This document shows, piece by piece, positions 38,949-48,233 of a stretch of DNA of 64,000 bases. Origin of the DNA: Anaerobaca lacustris (lineage in GTDB: Bacteria; Planctomycetota; Phycisphaerae; Sedimentisphaerales; Anaerobacaceae); contig NZ_JASCXX010000003.1 in the NCBI RefSeq assembly GCF_030012215.1, positions 1 through 64,000 on the forward strand, given 5' to 3'. How positions within the stretch are numbered: the stretch's first letter is position 1; the number at the start of each line of letters is the position of its first letter. Position numbers and translations under genes: made by a program. The notes below the pieces were generated by a model. The model was not told where the DNA came from. It saw nothing but the letters and a program-made list of their open reading frames with translations, and did not search any database.

Positions 38949-39944
38949 ATGGCAGAGCATGTCTTGAGCAGGCGAGGGTTTCTCCGGAGCACGGCGGTCG
39001 GCATCTGTGCCGGCAGTCTTGTCTCACAGGCGCTGGCGGCCTCCGGCGGCGGGGGCGTTCCCACGCGACCGTTCGGGAACACCGGGGTGAACGTCTCGAT
39101 CCTCGGGCTGGGCGGCCACCACGCCGGGCGAGGGCGTGATGCGGACGCATCCGTTCGTCTGATTCGCAAGGCCATCGACATGGGCGTGACCTTCCTGGAT
39201 AACGCCTGGGAGTATCACGACGGCCGGGCGGAGGAATACATGGGCAGAGCCCTTCAGGACGGCTACCGGGCCAGGGCGTTCCTGATGACCAAGCACCATG
39301 GCCGCGACAAGCAGACCGCGATGCAGCATCTCGAAGACAGCCTCAAGCGGCTGCGCACCGATGTGATCGACCTGTGGCAGTTCCACGAGATCGTCTACGA
39401 CAAGGACCCGGAGATGGTCTTTGCGCCGGGCGGTGGCATCGAGGCAGCCGACCTGGCGAAGAAGCAGGGCAAGGTCCGCTTCATCGGTTTCACCGGCCAT
39501 CGTGACCCGATGCTGCACCTGAAGATGCTGGCTTACGGCTACCCCTGGGACGCCGTGCAGATGCCGATGAACGTGTTCGATCCGCACTACAAGAGCTTCC
39601 AGCAGCACGTCCTGCCGGTGCTCGTGCGGCGCGGGATCGGCGTGATCGCGATGAAGACGATGGCCAGCGGCCACGTGCTGCGGGCCAACGTCACCACGCC
39701 CGCCGAGGCGCTGGATTACATCTGGAGTCAGCCCGTCTCGACCATCGTCTCAGGAATGGAGTCCGAAGCGTTGATCGAGGCCAACGTCGCTTCGGCGCGA
39801 GCGTTTAAGCCCATGAGCGCTGTGGCCCAGGCCGAACTGCTGGAAAAGACGAAGCAAGCGGCCCTGACCGGCGCGTTCGAGCCGTTCAAGACGGCCCCCA
39901 ATTTCGACGGCGCCGTCGGCCGCCGACTCCACGGGCTGTTGTAG
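38949..39944 (+). CDS. Tat-exported aldo/keto reductase
   Basis: A 331-residue protein with a twin-arginine signal (SRRGFLR at residues 7-13, Ala-rich hydrophobic run to about 30). The rest is an aldo/keto reductase barrel: VSILGLGGHHAGRG near 50, FLDNAWEYHDGRAEEYMGRAL near 80 (the Tyr of the AKR tetrad), TKHHGRD (Lys-like and His positions) near 115, VDLWQFHEI near 140. Proteins of this type in planctomycetes are often exported with bound cofactor, which explains the Tat route. A second Tat AKR is at 44238. The substrate is unknown. Confidence 0.88.
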   Translation: MAEHVLSRRGFLRSTAVGICAGSLVSQALAASGGGGVPTRPFGNTGVNVSILGLGGHHAGRGRDADASVRLIRKAIDMGVTFLDNAWEYHDGRAEEYMGRALQDGYRARAFLMTKHHGRDKQTAMQHLEDSLKRLRTDVIDLWQFHEIVYDKDPEMVFAPGGGIEAADLAKKQGKVRFIGFTGHRDPMLHLKMLAYGYPWDAVQMPMNVFDPHYKSFQQHVLPVLVRRGIGVIAMKTMASGHVLRANVTTPAEALDYIWSQPVSTIVSGMESEALIEANVASARAFKPMSAVAQAELLEKTKQAALTGAFEPFKTAPNFDGAVGRRLHGLL

Positions 39945-39967
39945 CTGTTGCAATCAAAAGAGCTGCG

Positions 39968-41866
39968 TCACTGGGTGGTGACGGCTCCCCAGGTGGCGGC
40001 CAGCAGGGCGAAGTCGCGGGCGTCGACGATGCCGTCGCCGTTCAGGTCGGCCTCCAGGCCGTTCGGGACGCTGGACTGGAGCCAGCTTTCGCACAGACGA
40101 GCCAGATCGTCTGCGTTCACGTTGCCGTCACTGTCGATGTCGCCTGCGATGGCGTCGCTGCGCAGCAGCACAAGCTCGATGCCTTCGCCGGCGCCGAGGT
40201 TTCTCGAATACTGCTTGTCGATCGCGTTGTTCCAGTGTTCGTGCACGCCCAGGCTCTCCAGGCGGATCGCATCGTCCTGATGGTCCGGATCGTAGAAGGT
40301 CCCCGAAGGTGGGTCACTGGCCAGGGCGGCTTCGTGCAAGTAATCTTCGGCGCCGCCGCCCATGTCGTACTGGGCGGCGGGGGCACGGCCATAGCGGACC
40401 ACATCGGGCCATTCGGCGTTGACGAAATCGTACCCGACCGAATCGATGGCCACCGGGTCCTGCGAAGCGAGGATGCTGGAAGGCCAGTCTCCGTTGAAAG
40501 GCGGCATGTTCCACTTGTACGGACGGGCCTCCCAGTAATAGCCTCCGTAGAGCCCGTCGATCAGATAGAGGAGGGTCTTGCCGCCCAGTTCGGAATGCCC
40601 CATCAGATCCACCAGGGATCGGTATCGGGCGATTCCCGGGCTCCACGGCGGATTCTGTCCAGCGTTGGGCAGGCTATAGTGCATGTTGTAGTAGTTGAGG
40701 TAGCTTCCATTGCCGGGCCGGCCGGGCCACGGGGGCCGAAGATACTGGCTGGGCAGTCGAATGAGCGAGCCATAATGATTCTTCGCGCAGAGGGTCACGC
40801 CGGAGGAATGGCCTTTGAGAATGGCGAAGTTGATCAGATAGTCCGCCTGGGCGAAGGAGATAGGCAGGTAGTCCTGCACGGCCCGCCGCGCCTCGGGGGT
40901 GCTCCAGTAGAGGGGCACGTCGGAGAACTCCGCGCGCGTCCGGCCCGAACCGCCGTAGTTGTCGAGATAACGCACGGTCGGGAATTCCGGATACAACATA
41001 TCCCGGTAGTAGTTTGGGAACAGCCCGGTTGGATCGCCGACCGTGATGTCCTCGGGGGCGACGCCGACGGTGTTCACCAGTTGACGCAGCAGGGCGAGCG
41101 TGATCTGCGGCGAATTGTCGATCCGGTTCATTATGCCGGGCTTCTTGTTGTAGGTGACCGGGTCAACCTGCTCACCGCCGGCGTTGCACGTGGTGAGGTT
41201 GATCTTGATGGCGATCTTCTCTCCGGCCTGATACCCCACGTCGCCGTGCCCGCGTTCGCTGTTGAAGTGCCGGAAGATCGCGTCCCATGCGGCGGCATCG
41301 CTGTTCCTGCCGGCCACGCCGCGCACGGCCTGCGAGACCATTTTCTCTACGACGGTCAGGTTGGTGCAGTGGCTCTGCCACCAGTGTTCGGGCGACGTGT
41401 AACCGTCCCAGTTGGTGGCGTCGGGATCGTGGACCCAGACGACGCGTCCGGGATGTATGCCTTTCGCTTGGCCGAGAGGTTCGTGCGGCCCCCAGGGCTG
41501 ACCCGCTCGGGCCAGACGCTCGGGCAGGTGGGCCAGCGAGACGATGCCCATCACCGCTGCGACGGCCAGGCACACGGATGCCCACACCAGACGCGACTGC
41601 CTCAGTGATTGTCTGGCCTTTCGGAACACCGTCACGGAGCCGGCGAGTCCCAGCAGCCAGACGACGAAACCCGACGCCAGCGGCATGGCCGTCCGCTGGC
41701 ATGGATAGGCGGCGCGGGACGGTTTGGGCGCGACGCGGATCAGAAACCAGATCAGGGCGGCCAGTCCCGTGGCCGGAGCGATCCATCGGACCCAGTGGCC
41801 GCTTCGCCTCGGTCGCAGAGGTCTGTCGGTTCGGGGGCAACACGATCGCGCGTCTCTGTCTGCCAT
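39968..41866 (-). CDS. DUF362 protein with C-terminal dockerin repeats
   Basis: A 632-residue protein. Residues 20-130 hold two or three hydrophobic helices, so the protein is membrane-anchored with its bulk outside. About 135-550 is a DUF362 domain (KIAIKINLTTCNAGG, ILKGHSSGVTLCAKNHYGSL, SQDPVAIDSVGYDF). The final 60 residues contain two dockerin type I calcium loops (GDIDSDGNVNADDLARL and ADLNGDGIVDARDFALLA). No cohesin gene is in the window. The start at 41866 follows AAGGAGG ten bases upstream; the frame is open to 41950. DUF362 proteins often carry Fe-S clusters in other contexts, but CxxCxxC motifs are not evident here. Confidence 0.82.
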   Translation of the reverse strand: MADRDARSCCPRTDRPLRPRRSGHWVRWIAPATGLAALIWFLIRVAPKPSRAAYPCQRTAMPLASGFVVWLLGLAGSVTVFRKARQSLRQSRLVWASVCLAVAAVMGIVSLAHLPERLARAGQPWGPHEPLGQAKGIHPGRVVWVHDPDATNWDGYTSPEHWWQSHCTNLTVVEKMVSQAVRGVAGRNSDAAAWDAIFRHFNSERGHGDVGYQAGEKIAIKINLTTCNAGGEQVDPVTYNKKPGIMNRIDNSPQITLALLRQLVNTVGVAPEDITVGDPTGLFPNYYRDMLYPEFPTVRYLDNYGGSGRTRAEFSDVPLYWSTPEARRAVQDYLPISFAQADYLINFAILKGHSSGVTLCAKNHYGSLIRLPSQYLRPPWPGRPGNGSYLNYYNMHYSLPNAGQNPPWSPGIARYRSLVDLMGHSELGGKTLLYLIDGLYGGYYWEARPYKWNMPPFNGDWPSSILASQDPVAIDSVGYDFVNAEWPDVVRYGRAPAAQYDMGGGAEDYLHEAALASDPPSGTFYDPDHQDDAIRLESLGVHEHWNNAIDKQYSRNLGAGEGIELVLLRSDAIAGDIDSDGNVNADDLARLCESWLQSSVPNGLEADLNGDGIVDARDFALLAATWGAVTTQ

Positions 41867-42040
41867 GGTGCCACGGCCTCCTTTCGGATGCTCGGCGATA
41901 CAGCCAATGCATCGGGTTCCATCATACAATATTGTCGCTGGCGAAGCCACCGCCGATCCGCTATGATTCTCAGAGGCATATGGATGGCTGGGCTTTGCCC
42001 AGGGAACTGACGGCAGGACTCATTTGGAGAGGCGACAAGC

Positions 42041-44131
42041 GTGAACGGGAAGACGGCTTTCATCGGACTATCCATCTCCTTCATCGTCCTGGGCACCGCA
42101 TCGGGAGCGATCACGCTGGAATCGCTTCTGGAAGAGATGGTCGATCGCGACACGATTGCCCGGCTGCCCAGCCCGGCGTATACCTGCAAGCAGGCCAGCA
42201 GCTACGACCGCCACTCGACCGAGCCCGGCTCGCCGACGTGGTGGGCCAATATGGACCGCAGCTACTTCGTCCGCGTCGAGCAGAACGACGGCCGCACCGA
42301 GCACGTGCTGATGGACGCCGAGGGGCCCGGCGCCGTGGTGCGGTTCTGGGCGACCTGGCACGGGCCGGGCGGCGGCGAGTTCAGCAACGGCACGATGCGC
42401 GTCTACCTCGACGGCAACCCCGAGCCGGCCGTCGCCGGGCCGATCGCCGACTTGATCAGCGGCGGCCTGCTGGTTGCCGAGCCGCTGTCGCGAGGCGTCT
42501 CGCCGCAGACCCCGTATCGCAATCGCGGACACAACCTGTACTTGCCGATTCCCTACGCCGAACGCTGCAAGATCACCTACGAAACCGATGTGCTCATCGA
42601 CGAGGGCGCGCACAAGGGCGAGGCGCTCTACTACCAGATCAACTACCGAACCTACGAACAGGGGACGAAGGTCGAGTCGTTTTCGTCCGACATTCTGCGC
42701 CGGGCCCGTGGGGCCATCGGCCGCACGCAGGCGATGCTGAGCCAGCCCCGGCCGTTCGGCCTCGACGACCTGGACGAGGGCACACTCGAAGGTCGCCTCT
42801 CGCCCGGCAGGGAGCGCTCGATCACGATCAAGGGCGCCAAGGCCATTCGCGGCCTTCAGTTCCAGTTGAAGGCCGACGATTTGTCCCAGGCGCTGCGTTC
42901 GACGATCGTCGAGATCACCTTCGACGGGACGCGGACCGTCTGGTGTCCGATCGGCGATTTCTTCGGGACCGGCTACCACATTCGACCCCACTCCACATGG
43001 TACACCGATGTATCCGCCAACCGGATCCTGTCGTGCCGGTGGGTGATGCCGTTCCAGAAGCAGGCGAAGATCACGATCCGCAACCTCGGCTCGCAGCGCG
43101 TCGAGCTGACGTACGGACGCGTCCAGAGCGGGCCGTGGGATTGGGACGAGCGTTCGTGCTATTTCCACGCCGCCTGGAAACAGTGGTCGGGCATCGAGAC
43201 GCAATCCAATGAGAAGACCCGCGACCACGGCGCGTTCGATCTGAACTGGATCACCGTCCAGGGGCAGGGCACCTACGTCGGCGACGTCCTGACGCTGTTC
43301 AACACCGCCAACGCCTGGTGGGGCGAGGGCGACGAGAAGATCTACGTCGACGGCGAGTCGTTCCCGTCGCATATCGGCACGGGCACGGAGGACTACTATG
43401 GCTACGCCTGGTGCCGGCCCGAATTCTTCGAGTCGGCGTTTCACGCCCAGCCCAGCGGCGACGGCAACATTGTGGCCGGTTTCTCGGTCAACTGCCGCTA
43501 CCGCGCCCTGGATGCCATTCCGTTCCGTGAATCCATCCAGTTCGATATGGAACTTTGGCACTGGGCCCGGACGAAGATGGACTACGCCCCGGCTACGTTC
43601 TGGTACGCCCGGCCCGGTGCGACGTGGGACGTCGAGCCGAACGTCGACGAGGCCCGCCGGTCGATCGCGCTGATCGTCGAGGACATCATCAAGCCCCGAC
43701 GTGTCGAGGGCGCAATCGAAGGCGAGACGCTGAAGGTCGCCGACCGCACCGGCGGCGTCACCGAGGTCCAGGACATCGCGCAGCACAACTGGAGCGGCAA
43801 CCGCCAGCTCTGGTGGCGACACGCCGGGGAGAACGACCGGCTCGTGGTGGAATTCCCCATCGACGAGGCGGGGGATTACAACATGACGCTCGGCCTGACG
43901 AAGGCGATCGACTACGGGATCGTCCGCATCGCCATCAACGGCGAGACGAAGCTCGATTCCTTCGACGGCTTCAACCGCTCGGTGATCGCCGTGGACGTGA
44001 AGCTGCCGACTTGCCGGCTCCAGAAGGGTACCAACCGGCTCGAAGTGACGATCCTGGGCTCCAACCCGGAGGCGGTGAAGAGTTACATGTTCGGCTTGGA
44101 CTATATCCTTGCCACGAAACGCTCTAAATGA
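42041..44131 (+). CDS. GH172 (DUF2961) glycoside hydrolase, secreted
   Basis: A 696-residue exported protein of the DUF2961 family, now GH172. A GTG start at 42041 follows GGAGAGG. After the signal peptide (1-23) two jelly-roll domains run to about residue 370: WWANMDRSYFVRVEQ near 65, EGPGAVVRFWATW near 95, FPSHIGTGTEDYYGYAWC near 445. A C-terminal beta-sandwich (about 545-695) is probably a binding module. Characterised GH172 members act on fructofuranosyl or D-arabinofuranosyl bonds, so a furanoside is likely. It lies just upstream of a Tat AKR gene (106-base gap). Confidence 0.88.
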   Translation: MNGKTAFIGLSISFIVLGTASGAITLESLLEEMVDRDTIARLPSPAYTCKQASSYDRHSTEPGSPTWWANMDRSYFVRVEQNDGRTEHVLMDAEGPGAVVRFWATWHGPGGGEFSNGTMRVYLDGNPEPAVAGPIADLISGGLLVAEPLSRGVSPQTPYRNRGHNLYLPIPYAERCKITYETDVLIDEGAHKGEALYYQINYRTYEQGTKVESFSSDILRRARGAIGRTQAMLSQPRPFGLDDLDEGTLEGRLSPGRERSITIKGAKAIRGLQFQLKADDLSQALRSTIVEITFDGTRTVWCPIGDFFGTGYHIRPHSTWYTDVSANRILSCRWVMPFQKQAKITIRNLGSQRVELTYGRVQSGPWDWDERSCYFHAAWKQWSGIETQSNEKTRDHGAFDLNWITVQGQGTYVGDVLTLFNTANAWWGEGDEKIYVDGESFPSHIGTGTEDYYGYAWCRPEFFESAFHAQPSGDGNIVAGFSVNCRYRALDAIPFRESIQFDMELWHWARTKMDYAPATFWYARPGATWDVEPNVDEARRSIALIVEDIIKPRRVEGAIEGETLKVADRTGGVTEVQDIAQHNWSGNRQLWWRHAGENDRLVVEFPIDEAGDYNMTLGLTKAIDYGIVRIAINGETKLDSFDGFNRSVIAVDVKLPTCRLQKGTNRLEVTILGSNPEAVKSYMFGLDYILATKRSK

Positions 44132-44237
44132 CGCCCGAGGCGCGACCCCAATCGCCCTGCCGAGCGTATAACGACGACCGGACCTTCTATTTCGCTCAGG
44201 GCCGGTTCAAGGCGAACCGCGTGAAAGGAACAAGACG

Positions 44238-45182
44238 ATGAAGCAGCAACCGTCACATACAGCAGATATCAATCGAGATTGCAGCCGCAGGCGATTCCTC
44301 GGTGCGGCGTTGGCCGGGGCCGGGACGCTGGCGGCCGGATCGCAGTGGCTCTCGTCGGCCCCGGCGATGGCGGCCGGCGGCAAAGGCGCCGCCTGCGACG
44401 TCGTGACGCTGGGCAAGACAGGCATCAAAGCATCTCGCCTGGCCCAGGGGACCGGCTGGAACGGCAGCGGCCGCTCCTCGGCGCACACCCGGCTGGGCGA
44501 GAAGGAGTTCGACCGGCTGGTCCGGCACGGCCTCGAACGCGGGATCACCCTGATGGATATGGCCGACCTCTATGGCTCCCACGCCTACGTTCGCCACGCC
44601 CTGGCCGGCGCTTCACGCGACAACATCGTCTATCTGAGCAAGATCTGGCCCCGGACCGAGTACTGGAACTCCGCCTCCGGCGGCGCCAAGGCCGAGGTGG
44701 ATCGCTTCCGCAGGGAGCTCAATACCGACGTTGTCGACATCTGCCTGATCCATTGCATGACCAACGCGGACTGGCCCCAGCAGCATGAGCGCATCCGGGA
44801 TGAACTCGACGAACTCAAGAGCAAGGGGGCGGTCCGGGCGGTGGGCGTCTCGTGCCACGACTTCGGCGCCCTGAAAGTCGCGGCGGCCCATCCGTGGGTG
44901 GACGTGATTTTGGCGCGGATCAACAACGTCGGCCGCGAGGCCGCGATGGATGCGTCGGTCGAAGAGGTCGTGCCCGTCCTCAAGCAGGCCCGCGCCAACG
45001 GCAAGGTGATCCTCGGTATGAAGATCTTCGGCGCCGGCAAACTCACCAGCCCCGCGCAGAAGGACGCGTCCTTGAAGTTCGTCTTCGAGAACAACCTGGT
45101 TGACGCCGTCACGATCGGTATGCTGAGCACCGAAGAGGTCGACGACACCATCACGAGGATGAGCAGGGCCCTCATCGCCTGA
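44238..45182 (+). CDS. Tat-exported aldo/keto reductase
   Basis: A 314-residue protein with a Tat signal (SRRRFLG at 16-22, hydrophobic stretch to about 46). The AKR barrel has LMDMADLYGSHAYVRHAL near 95 (Asp and Tyr of the tetrad), YLSKIWPRTE near 125 (Lys) and DICLIHCMTN near 160 (His). GAAAGGAAC precedes the ATG. It is a distant paralogue of the AKR at 38949. Its position behind GH172 suggests a shared sugar-derived substrate, which is inference. Confidence 0.87.
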   Translation: MKQQPSHTADINRDCSRRRFLGAALAGAGTLAAGSQWLSSAPAMAAGGKGAACDVVTLGKTGIKASRLAQGTGWNGSGRSSAHTRLGEKEFDRLVRHGLERGITLMDMADLYGSHAYVRHALAGASRDNIVYLSKIWPRTEYWNSASGGAKAEVDRFRRELNTDVVDICLIHCMTNADWPQQHERIRDELDELKSKGAVRAVGVSCHDFGALKVAAAHPWVDVILARINNVGREAAMDASVEEVVPVLKQARANGKVILGMKIFGAGKLTSPAQKDASLKFVFENNLVDAVTIGMLSTEEVDDTITRMSRALIA

Positions 45183-45196
45183 TCGCTGGATACTTC

Positions 45197-45278
45197 GGGT
45201 GGCAGCCTCAAGCGCAACTTGGGGATGGCGAGATCCATGGAGCCATCCCCAACTCCTGCGGAGTTGAGGCTGCCACCC
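45197..45278. repeat. Hairpin-armed palindromic repeat, copy 2
   Basis: Outer arms GGGTGGCAGCCTCAA and TTGAGGCTGCCACCC are perfectly complementary over 15 bases. Inner hairpins are CCTCAAG/CTTGGGG (left) and CCCCAACTCC-TGC-GGAGTTGAGG (right, 10 bp), with GGGGATGGC paired to GCCATCCCC inside. It lies exactly between the convergent AKR and proB genes and could end both transcripts, though no T-run is present. Confidence 0.85.
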
Positions 45279-45299
45279 CTTCATCCCAATCATCAATTA

Positions 45300-46400
45300 T
45301 CAACAATCGATGAAGACGATGTCCTCGGGGATGGCGACGACGTCGCGGTGGCCGGGGCCGAGCAGGGCCTTGATCTCCGTGCTGTGCTTGCCCGCCAGCG
45401 TTTTGAGCTGGGCGGCGGACAGGCTCGTGACGGCCTTGGCGGCGCCGTTGAGCAGGACGACGTCGCCGGCCTGGAAATCGCCCTCGACCGAGACGACGCC
45501 CGATGGCAGCAGGCTCTTGTGATTGCGCAGGGCCCGCATCGCTCCGTCGTCGATATGCACCGTTCCGGCGGCTCGGCTGTTGAGGATCCACCGCGCGCGG
45601 TTGCCCAGCTTGCGTTTGGGTAGAAAGACCGTGCCGATCTCTTCGCCCGCCATGATCCGCGTGACCACGTTCCGGGCCCGGCCGTTGGCCAGGACCATGC
45701 GGCAGCCCGCCTGCGAGGCGATCCGCGCCGCTTCGATCTTGGTCTTCATCCCGCCGGTGGCGTGCCGGCTGACGGCCCCACCGGCGTTGCGGACGATTTC
45801 GTCGGTGATCTCGACGACCGCCGGGATCGGCTTGGCGTCCGCGTGGCGGTGCGGGTCCTTGTCGTAGAGCGCGTCGATATCGGTCAGCATGATCAGCAGG
45901 TCCGCGTCGATCTTGCTGGCCACCAGGGCGCTGAGCCGGTCATTGTCGCCGAACGCCGTGCCGATCTCCGCGGTGCTGACGCTGTCGTTCTCGTTGAGGA
46001 TCGGGACGATGCCCAGGCCCAGCAGCGTCTCGATCGCGTTGCGCAGGTTCAGGTACGTCTTGCGCTGGCTGAGCACCTCGGCCGTCAGCAGCACCTGGGC
46101 CACCGTGATGTCGTGACGGAGGAAGGCCTTGCGGTACTCCTGCATCAGCAACGGTTGGCCGATGGCGGCGCAGGCCTGGCGCATCTTCATGTCCTTGGGC
46201 TTGGCGGCCAGATGCAGTTGTCCGGCCCCCATGCCGATAGCGCCGGAGGTGATGACGACCACCTGTCGGCCCGTCTCCAGCAGCGAGGCCACCTGCGAGG
46301 CCATCCGACGGAAGTAGGCGGCGTCGATGCCGGCGTCCTTGGTCAGCGTGTGCGTGCCGATCTTGATGACCACCCGTTTTGTCTTGCTGAAATCTCTCAT
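45300..46400 (-). CDS. proB: Glutamate 5-kinase
   Basis: A 366-residue enzyme that phosphorylates L-glutamate to gamma-glutamyl phosphate, the first step of proline synthesis. The amino-acid kinase domain (about 8-255) shows VVIKIGTHTL, ITSGAIGMGAG, LNENDSVS, FGDNDRLSALVA and GGMKTKIEAARIA; a PUA domain fills 275-366 (GTVHIDDGAMRAL onward). Length and order match E. coli ProB. GGGAG lies four bases before the ATG. proA is not adjacent. A small unrecognised gene precedes it by 37 bases and is likely co-transcribed. Confidence 0.97.
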   Translation of the reverse strand: MRDFSKTKRVVIKIGTHTLTKDAGIDAAYFRRMASQVASLLETGRQVVVITSGAIGMGAGQLHLAAKPKDMKMRQACAAIGQPLLMQEYRKAFLRHDITVAQVLLTAEVLSQRKTYLNLRNAIETLLGLGIVPILNENDSVSTAEIGTAFGDNDRLSALVASKIDADLLIMLTDIDALYDKDPHRHADAKPIPAVVEITDEIVRNAGGAVSRHATGGMKTKIEAARIASQAGCRMVLANGRARNVVTRIMAGEEIGTVFLPKRKLGNRARWILNSRAAGTVHIDDGAMRALRNHKSLLPSGVVSVEGDFQAGDVVLLNGAAKAVTSLSAAQLKTLAGKHSTEIKALLGPGHRDVVAIPEDIVFIDC

Positions 46401-46437
46401 ATATCTCCCGACAGGTATGCCACCCGCCGTGCAACCG

Positions 46438-46668
46438 CTACAGGGCGTCGAACAGCGGCAGTTCCTCGTCGGCCGTCGAGGCGACCGGCTCGGGGGCGTC
46501 CCACGCCTCAAGGCCGTCCGGCTCGTGGGCCGTCCGCAACAGACGACGCATCTCACGCAGCATCTTGGCGGTGTTCCACTGCCCGTAGCGGCAGGTCCAG
46601 TCCTTTCGCAGACGTACCAATGTCTGGTGCAGTATATGCTTTCGCTCTTCAGGCGACAGTCGCTTCAT
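46438..46668 (-). CDS. Small conserved-looking protein upstream of proB
   Basis: A 76-residue acidic-tailed protein starting MKRLSPEERKHILHQTL, with CGGAG seven bases upstream. It is helical and contains DWTCRYGQWNTAKMLREMRRLLR in its middle (one Cys, no metal site). The frame is open to 46743, but that ATG has no site. I do not recognise a family. The 37-base gap and same strand suggest it is made with ProB. Confidence 0.55.
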   Translation of the reverse strand: MKRLSPEERKHILHQTLVRLRKDWTCRYGQWNTAKMLREMRRLLRTAHEPDGLEAWDAPEPVASTADEELPLFDAL

Positions 46669-46849
46669 CGAAGCACTCCGGACATACGGGGCAGCCAGCC
46701 GGATCGACTTGTCGCCTGCCGAGGCCAAGTCGTGAACCGGCAAAACCTCATTCTATGGACCGATGGCCGCAGTTTCAATCCCGCTCTGGCGATCCTCGTG
46801 GCACAATTGGCGCGCGAAGCGATATGCGCGTAAAGGTTTTCTGGCATGG

Positions 46850-46969
46850 GGGGGGTGGCAGCCTCAAACGCGCCAGCGTTTGGGGATGGCGAATTGAGCT
46901 GTCGCATCGGTTGAGGGCGGCAGCCAGTGCCTGCCATCCCCAAGCCTTGTGGCCTTGAGGCCGCCCCCC
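46850..46969. repeat. Hairpin-armed palindromic repeat, copy 3
   Basis: Outer arms GGGGGGTGGC and GCCGCCCCCC pair. The left hairpin is CCTCAAACGC-GCCA-GCGTTTGGGG and the right one CCCCAAGCC-TTGT-GGCCTTGAGG, with GGGGATGGC and GCCATCCCC inside. The hairpin cores differ in sequence from copies 1 and 2 while keeping pairing. It fills the gap between divergent genes (46669-47098); the rest of that gap shows no gene. Confidence 0.8.
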
Positions 46970-47098
46970 TTCGCTGAACGACCTTGCCCTGACACGAAGC
47001 CATGGTGCGTTGGTTCTGCCTTGGCATTTGCATCGGAGCCTGCTATCCTGGTCGTGGATGATGAGATCCGGCGGACGACATTGCCTGGGCGGTTTGCG

Positions 47099-47950
47099 AT
47101 GCGACTGACATGTGTCTATTGCGGTGCGGAAATCTCAACCGATGACGGCCAGATCGGCAGGCCCATTGCGTGTCCCGAATGCAGCCATCAGGTTCGCGTG
47201 CCCCGTCCCGGGCGACCGGATGCTTCGCTGCAGGCCGATCGACCCAATCCGGCCGCGAGCGAAGACGCCGCATGGGAGCACGTCAGCAATGAGGAGATCC
47301 GAGACACGGTGCTGTACAAGGCCCTGCCCGAAACCCAGAGGCTTCGGGTCGATCTGAAGCGCGCGTTTGCGTTTGTCCTACCTCGATACGACGACCTGAC
47401 GCTGTTTGCCTTCGGTATCGCCTTCGTCCTGCTGGTCCTTCTCGACCCCGGCCTGCGCGGTACGCTGGCCACGATCGGCGGACATCAGCGTACCGAGAGC
47501 GAGACCATCATGCTGGGGTTCGCCGGGCTCGGCCTGACACTCTCGCTGGCCGGCCTCGTCTGGCGGCGAGAGAAGTCCGAGTTCGAGAAGGTGTTCATGT
47601 TGTTCTTCGCCGCTCTCATTACGGTCGGCGCCGGGCTGTCCACGTGGCGTACGCCGGGTTCCGGGGCCCTCGGCTGGCTGGCCGTCTTTCCCATCTGGAA
47701 CCAGTTCAACGGGCTGCTCCTGCTGTCGCTGGCTTGGATGGGCATCCTCGATACGGACTGCATCACGGACCGGCGTGCGACTTTTCGGCAGATCGCCGTC
47801 GCCTTCGTCACGATCGCGGTCCTGCTGGTCATGTGCCGCCATCTGTTCCGGCTGCACTGGGCCGTCACCTACTCGATCTCCGTCAATTACACGCTGAATT
47901 TCCTCAGCCGCGTCCAGAAGCTCTTCGCCTCGCCCCTGGCGTCGGCATAG
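47099..47950 (+). CDS. Zinc-ribbon membrane protein of unknown function
   Basis: A 283-residue protein. Residues 1-40 are a zinc ribbon (CVYCGAEI, then CPECSHQV). After a polar linker to about 95, six hydrophobic helices follow (about 97-120, 140-160, 168-190, 200-222, 236-255, 258-278). The fold of N-terminal ribbon plus polytopic membrane region is frequent in planctomycetes without a known role. The ATG at 47099 starts directly at the ribbon; the site before it (GGGCGG) is weak. Confidence 0.7.
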   Translation: MRLTCVYCGAEISTDDGQIGRPIACPECSHQVRVPRPGRPDASLQADRPNPAASEDAAWEHVSNEEIRDTVLYKALPETQRLRVDLKRAFAFVLPRYDDLTLFAFGIAFVLLVLLDPGLRGTLATIGGHQRTESETIMLGFAGLGLTLSLAGLVWRREKSEFEKVFMLFFAALITVGAGLSTWRTPGSGALGWLAVFPIWNQFNGLLLLSLAWMGILDTDCITDRRATFRQIAVAFVTIAVLLVMCRHLFRLHWAVTYSISVNYTLNFLSRVQKLFASPLASA

Positions 47951-48233
47951 TATCGCCGTTTCCCGCGACCCCGGACCAGGGAAGCGAACCCCGCCACAGG
48001 TCCGCAGGAGGCGGGCAGGTGGCGAATACCTGCACAAGCGACCACTCTGACAGGAAAATCGGGAGATTCTTGGAATCCCTGCGGCACTGACGGCGTCTTA
48101 TCCGTTTAACGCCGGCCGGGAGGGTCTTGCCGCCCCCCGGATGGGTGTGTGGGCCCGATGCCCACCCTGCCATTTTGGCTCGCGGAGATATCGAACGAAG
48201 GCAACGGCAACCTTTCTTTTGGAGGCACACCGC

